Below are positions 58,625-64,000 of a DNA stretch of 64,000 nucleotides, piece by piece. This DNA comes from Hygrocybe punicea (taxonomy: Eukaryota; Basidiomycota; Agaricomycetes; Agaricales; Hygrophoraceae). A program made the translations under genes and the position numbers. The stretch is from contig OY744471.1 in the NCBI GenBank assembly GCA_963556145.1, positions 1,543,590 to 1,607,589 of the forward strand, written 5' to 3'. The notes beneath the pieces are model-generated. The model was not told where the DNA came from, did not search any database, and saw only the letters and a list, made by a program, of their open reading frames with translations. The first letter of the stretch is position 1, and each line of letters starts with the position of its first letter.

Positions 58625-59180
58625 CCCTCGAGGTTTATAAAAGTTGCCTCCAGACTCTGGCCAGGTTCAGCTGACAGTACTGAGCGTGTTACACTGCAAT
58701 CCGCATATCGCTCAAACAGAGTGACATATCCTGAATATGCTCAGGCCCCTACATCGCCTTGCCATTGTCACGGAAATGGTGGAAACAGGCGCTAGACTGA
58801 CCAAACTGAGTCGAGTTACCCTTTCTGACCAACTGCCCTACTATGTGCCTGGTCTCACGCAACCTTGCCCTGGCCGTCTCAATTTGAACCTCAATTGTGC
58901 GAAAACAATCCAAAATTTCCATCCAAAGTCTTTGTTGGGAGCTTGCACGCTGGCGCATTAAATTTGTATGCCTCAAATACTCCTTCAAAAATAACTAATT
59001 CGTACGATCGACGCTCACCTGCTTAATGGCACCTCAAAGCTACCGAGGCTGTGGGGGTGAGTAGATCCAGCCTCATTCAGGGACCACAGATAAGGACTCT
59101 TCAAGTTGTCCAAGCACTGTGAGAGAGCATCACACTGAGCTTCGACGTCAAGTTCCTACAGACGAAACCCCAAAATATTC
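58625..59180. other. Intergenic region between divergent receptor and phospholipase genes
   Basis: About 550 bp without a convincing frame; it presumably holds both promoters. Confidence 0.4.
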
Positions 59181-59195
59181 CGGTTGCTGCTCCCC

Positions 59196-60656
59196 ATGAA
59201 TGGTCACATTGCAGTTGGTAAGGTGGTCTTGTGGATCACAGGTCTTCAAAAAAAAAAGTTGATGCAATTCCCCATAGATACAGGTACTGAAGTTGTCACT
59301 GATGGTCTTCGAATCTTGTGCTTCGATGGTGGAGGTGTCCGGGGCAAAGCCAGCCTTTTCTTGTTGAAGGAAATAATGGGCAATATCGGTCAAGGAGCCA
59401 AGCCCTGCGACTTTTTCGACCTCATCGCCGGCACGTCCACAGGTGCTTTGATAGCAATCATGCTTGCAAGGCTCGAGTATACCGTCGAAGAGGCTATCCA
59501 GAAATACGATACGTTTGGGCGGCGGATATTCTCCAAACGGGCATCCGACGACGCGCAGTGGGTTATGCGTGGCATTCCTCTTGTCCCGGAAGGCCCTGCG
59601 GAAGAAGTATTTCAGGAAGTTGGACGTGTAGATGGCGAAGATGCGTTCATGGATACTGGACACAATAGTCGTTGTAAGGTATCGCTTCATCTCATTTTTA
59701 ATATATATTTTGCTTATTCCTCAATTACATACAGTGCTTGGTAACTACTGTGTTGCAAGATTGCCCAGGAGTCCTCGTGCCCATACGTTCATATCATATC
59801 CCTGACGGAGCGGATCCTGTCGTTAGCTCAGGCAGGCAATGGAAAATATGGGAGGCGGCACGTGCGGCCACAGCCGCTCCTGTGTACTTCAAGCCATTTG
59901 AACTCGCGACGATCCCTGGAAGGATATTTATTGACGCAGGTACAGGCTACAACAATCCGTCAATCGAGGTATATCATGAAATCACCAGAAATATCACCGA
60001 GTATAAGGATAAGCCCATTGCTTGCTTCGTCAGCATTGGAACGGGTGTCAGGTCTCGGCCAGCTCCAGACGTCCGAGGAAGAAAATTCTCGACTAGTCTT
60101 CTAGGACCCGCGAGAGACAGAGCAGCCGACCTCATCAACTACCTTGCCGACATTGCCTCCAATACCACAAGGACTCACAACGAAATGACGCGTCTCCAAG
60201 GGGCAGACGAGTAAGTTGCACTCTCGACTATCATTGGCGAGGTAATACCACTTTCTTAGGTATTATTTTCGCTTTGATCCAGGGAGCCAAGTTGGCTTAA
60301 TTGATCTCGCTGACGTTTCTATGCTTTGGAGAATGGGAAATCTCGTGTGGGACCATATACGAGATGAACCTGCCATCACCGTGCAACTTCGGAGATGTTC
60401 TAATAGACTCAGAGCTGCTTCTTTCATAGAAAGCCAACTTGTCGTATTCTCAGAACCTAATCCCAACATTGAACCGCCACGTCTTTTCCCACATTCTATA
60501 TCGAATCGTCAAAGCCAGGATTCTGGAGGGGCGCGCACCTTACCCCCTCTTGAAATCCAACACGACTGGTTTAGCATAACAGAATTGGTGGATATCGCCA
60601 TCGACGACCCTGGTATTGTTCTTCGCATAAATGCTCTCCCTCATCTGACTCGATGA
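59196..60656 (+). CDS. Patatin-like phospholipase
   Basis: Three exons (59196-59678, 59735-60210, 60260-60656) join to 1356 bp, 451 residues. The patatin signature is complete: oxyanion loop DGGGVRGKASL, nucleophile elbow GTSTG (Ser), and the catalytic Asp in FIDAGTGYNNPS. WEAARAATAAPVYFKP and CFVSIGTGVRS are further family landmarks. Such enzymes hydrolyse acyl ester bonds of membrane or storage lipids. Start choice is uncertain (59196 or 59262; an earlier exon is possible, as an AG precedes GTACTGAAG at 59281). The 3' end is also uncertain: the stop at 60654 overlaps the ATG of the next frame by four bases. An intron from 60612 to about 60657 would instead lead into LLAIFSLSNNFEHVLEAFNA. 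Confidence 0.85.
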
Positions 60657-61908
60657 AGGTGCTGGCTCAGCGTTGCTCGCGATATTTTCTCTCTCAAACA
60701 ACTTTGAGCATGTGTTGGAAGCCTTCAATGCTAAATATTACTCTTCAACTAACACATCCGACACTCAAGTCTGGTTTGTTTTATTTATCTTACCCCTCAA
60801 TGCTTGTCTTGGTTGATTGCGCGGAACTCAGTATCTTGATGCTGGTGACCAAGTTTGTGTCCAATCTATGGCTTACTGATCGACAAATCTCCAAAATCTC
60901 CGAGTTGTTCGTCACGCAGCCACGCCTCCTACCGATTCCTCTTGCTGCTTCTATGGCCCTTCAACAGCATTCGTTAATGGAGAATTTGCAAATCGCAGGG
61001 AGTAGGAATGCGCCTGACCTAGATGACCTATTTTCCACACCCACTGACTTGAAGACTTTTGCAAAAGAATTAGCGGAGGCTCTGGCGGTTCTGGAAGATG
61101 GACTACGACGAACAGACCCTGTCTGTGAGTGTATTCGTTGGCTGGCTAGGAGATGTGCGCATGATTTCTTGGCATTTCCTGAGCGGGTAAGATCAATCTA
61201 TCTGTCGTCCCTGCAGAAAGCTGAAGTTACTGCAAAGGTAAAAAATTGGGTTTTACAATCAATACTACTCGCAGAAGGCAAGACTATAAAACAACGCTAT
61301 CAGTTGTTCTACAAAGTCGCGAAGGTCCGTTTCTTAACCCTGAATTTTTTTGCTATAGTTTCACATCTAGCCAAAGCGGTCGAAGGAAATTTATAACTGT
61401 TCGGCCATGCAGGCAATCTTGTCAGCATTGCACTTTCTCGAAAAACTTCGTATCGGAATGGGAGTCGAAACTTCGGATCTTCGGAATATGTTGCGTCTTG
61501 ATCGTACACAGCGGGCACAACAGGCGAAACTTAGCAATAAGCCTTATCTCCATTACATTCGTACGCCAATCATGAACTGTACACTCGGCAGCTCACATTT
61601 TCAATCTTTACATAGAGGACATTCTACCCTCGAGACTCGTCAACATTTCCATGGTGGCAGACACCCGACACCAAATCAACTGGCTTGAGTGTCGGAATCT
61701 TCTTTTCGAACTAGAAAAGTTCACGTCACCAGAAAACACTCGGTTCACCTCTACTTCAAAATATGTCTTCAGTCAAGACAGGGTGACGAATTTTGTGCAG
61801 AAGAGCCTCATCAATGTTACCATCGTTGACAATATAGAGGGCAAGGTCCAAACTGCTCTCCGGAGATACAAGAGAGCACAGCCGAAGCCTGCTAACCTGC
61901 GGCGGTAG
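60653..61908 (+). CDS. Unidentified helical ORF, possibly the C-terminal part of the patatin gene
   Basis: Exons 60653-61324, 61371-61503 and 61616-61908 join in phase to 1098 bp, 365 residues. The protein is rich in helices (DLKTFAKELAEALAVLEDGL, CIRWLARRCAHDFLAFPERV, SLQKAEVTAKVKNWVLQSIL, ALHFLEKLRIGMGVE, WLECRNLLFELEKFTSPENT) and basic at the end (RYKRAQPKPANLRR). No catalytic motif is recognised. The ATG lies inside the stop of the patatin frame, which is unusual for a separate eukaryotic gene. The two may therefore be one longer gene whose connecting intron I have not resolved. Confidence 0.5.
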
Positions 61909-62729
61909 CTAACTGAAGAAGTATTAATGCCTGCATGTATGTCTCTTTATTTGGCGCCAGTTATTGTAATAATATGGGTACCGAGAAAAAAATATTAACA
62001 GTAACCAAGAACGACTTTGGACTTGGAGGGCGACATGATAACTCACTGGCGATCGATCAGGCACGACTCTCAAGTTGTATAGTTCATGGAATATTCATCA
62101 GAGGCATAGCCATGAAGGTCATCTGATAATGCGCATGGTGTCAATCGTAGGGGCCAGTCCCAAACTGCAGTATCGAGTTAGTCATGAGGGTGGTCAGGGG
62201 TTGGGGGTTCGCTATCGTTCCGACTTCGTGGGAGGGTATTTGCGAGGGCTGTGGATGTTGTCGGTGCGATTTCCAGGCTTCGGTGATGCTACGCCAAGGG
62301 CCGGGTGCCACAGAGATGGCCCTCGATCCAACCCCGTGGGGTGAATGCCTGCCTTCGCCGTCTTGGAGGGCGGTGCAGCGGTGCCGGCAGTGCCTGGAGA
62401 AGGAATCTAAGAAACCCGTCATTTTGAATCTAATCCATCCCTTTAAATTTGGGTATGTACCTGAGTGGTAGGGTTGTTCTATGGGGGCAGGCGCCACTGG
62501 GAGACATTTCGACTAACATCATAATGGTACATGTGCAAGTTATCGCTTCATGGAAGCCGGCTATCAGCCTTGACCATTTGCAGTCCATTTGCTCCCATTT
62601 GGGCGGAAAAGGAAGGGATTCTTACCTACGACGTAGGCAAGAGACAGATGCACCACCAGTGTCTCTTTTACATTGTTGACTGCGATAACCAGCTGTGTTT
62701 TCCACCCATTTGTGTCATAGTAGTGTATA
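61909..62729. other. Intergenic stretch without a recognised gene
   Basis: Only short opposing frames (62141-62497 on the minus strand, 62184-62679 on the plus strand) with no domain. Confidence 0.4.
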
Positions 62730-64000
62730 CTAAGCGCAAAAAAGCCATTCGTTCATTGGCGACAACTGTTTCTGTTTCATTATATGGGCTTATAGACATG
62801 CTTGGGTCCAGTTTCAATTCCAAAACCATACTGCAATGGCAATGGCAACAGCAACCTTACCACATACTTGAATACGGATCGCCCCGCGTTGCATCACCGT
62901 AGGGAGGCACAACATCAGGGTCTGCGTCAACTTTGAAAGCGTAACGGACTGAATTGTGCATCGAGTCGGTAAGATGCCGAAGGAAGGCATATCATGCATC
63001 ATGACTCACAGATTCGGTGTTCGCCAGCATCAAATGTGTATCCAAAATAATCTTCGGCGTGATGCGCTTTAGAGGGCCAGTTTTTGGGATAGTCATCGTC
63101 GTCGTCGTCGTCGTAATCGTCGTCGTCATCGTCGTCAACTTCAGATGAACCCCCGTCCTCATCATCATCCACACCGTCATCTGTATCTATCATGTCATCA
63201 GCTTTCCCTTCCTTGCCTCCGCCTTTGTCCCCCACTCCAACACCTCCGCAAGCCTGTGGTATTTTCGCCTTCCTATAATCATGGTGGTAACCCAACCGAT
63301 CAACATATTCGCAAGTTGTTACAGCATACAAGGCCGCGCGCTTCGCATCCCACGCCATGCTGATGACAGCGTTGTTGCCTGTTGCAAGCTCATATACAGC
63401 CGCCCGCGCGCGGATGTCCCATGTCATTATCTTTTCCGTGCGTTCGCCTCCAGTAAATAACGCTGGGTGCACAAGAAAGAATGGTCACCTCAATTCGTAG
63501 ATGAAAGGGAAAATAATTCACTTGGTATACCGTCGGGGTGAATGAGCAGCGCTGCAGGGCAAGACTCTGACAGGGACCCGCTGTTGAAGCTTAGAACCGG
63601 CAACCGATGGCGGATATCGTACAACCTAGCATAGCCATCGCTGCAAGCGGTGACAAAGACGTTCGGGTCTGCTATGCTTGTAGAAAAGTCGTTGATCACA
63701 CCACCATGCCCAAGGTAATGCGTCGTAGTCTTGCCTGCGTGCCCCAAGTCAAGCGCTGCGCACGAGTGATCTTGCCTTCCATGATCAGACGTCGTGCTGC
63801 ATAGCATAATGGATGGGGAAGATGGGTGCGGGTGCCATTGTGCCGGGGAGAAGTTCACATCGAAGAATGGGATGCTACCAGTCGTCGTACTTCCAGACGA
63901 GGCCTCAATGCTCTCGGGATCGTCTCGCCAGGTATCTTCAGTGGAAAACCGTTTGCCGATGCGATCTTTACCTCGCGCTCCATACGTTTTCAGAGTGTCT
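62730..64000 (-). CDS. WD40-repeat protein, 5' part beyond the window
   Basis: Four exons of the 3' part are visible: 63522-64000 (open to the edge), 63010-63462, 62868-62930 and 62730-62830. Repeat-like segments are VNFSPAQWHPHPSSPSIMLC, VTACSDGYARLYDIRHRLPV, LFTGGERTEKIMTWDIRARA and AVISMAWDAKRAALYAVTTC. These are followed by a very acidic loop (about 20 Asp between 63090 and 63180) and WPSKAHHAEDYFGYTFDAGE. The protein ends VVANEWLFCA. The frame continues to base 64000 (TLKTYGARGKDRIGKRFSTE), so the N-terminal propeller blades lie outside. The family is not identified more closely. Confidence 0.8.

Overview
The window reads as nuclear DNA of a filamentous basidiomycete, most likely an Agaricomycete. 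Genes are dense, lie on both strands and are split by many short introns (about 46-75 bp, GT-AG, one GC-AG). The gene set fits this: PriA-like secreted proteins, a GH55 glucanase, a NACHT/WD40-type relic, a Git3-like receptor, hAT transposons and a Pif1-like helicase transposon. All exon boundaries and family names come from reading the sequence and from family knowledge; no search was run.

Layout. 1-2.6 kb: two tandem minus-strand PriA-like genes. 3.7-7.6 kb: a CAMK-type k kinase gene of about 1230 residues. 7.9-15.0 kb: the DNA polymerase epsilon catalytic subunit (2234 residues, eight exons, minus). 15.2-17.8 kb: an Ase1/PRC1 microtubule bundler (minus), divergent from a UBR7-like E3 ligase at 17.9-19.5 kb. 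20-24 kb is gene-poor and holds decayed genes (a WD40 relic and a membrane-protein relic). 24.2-28.1 kb: three minus-strand housekeeping genes, HGH1, a small MYND-finger protein and the MICOS subunit MIC19. 29.0-31.2 kb: a stand-alone hydantoinase-B half of a 5-oxoprolinase. 31.3-33.1 kb: WASP/Las17. 33.3-37.0 kb: an intron-rich GH55 exo-beta-1,3-glucanase. 37.0-37.4 kb: a 91-residue protein. 38.1-40.1 kb: a calmodulin-like gene and calmodulin in tandem (minus), with matching exon structure.

40.2-55.1 kb is a transposon graveyard and the most unusual part. A broken Pif1-like helicase gene begins roughly 120 bp from the calmodulin start codon and has been hit by three later insertions whose target-site duplications are still readable: a 5.1-kb hAT element (8-bp duplication), a 52-bp hAT-type micro-MITE (8-bp duplication) and a 2.5-kb TIR element (2-bp duplication). 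The hAT carries a 2-kb fold-back element, a roughly 149-bp satellite array and a captured HSP70 fragment. The 2.5-kb element carries fragments of host-like genes, including an Sfp1-like C2H2 zinc-finger gene. Removing each insert plus one duplication rejoins the helicase reading frame. Further right lie LTR-like DNA, a decayed membrane-protein ORF with five internal stops, and a second hAT (1.5 kb, 8-bp duplication).

55.3-64 kb returns to genes: an unidentified decayed or intron-rich minus-strand locus, a seven-transmembrane receptor (minus), a patatin-like phospholipase with an overlapping unidentified helical ORF (plus), and a WD40 protein that runs off the right edge (minus).
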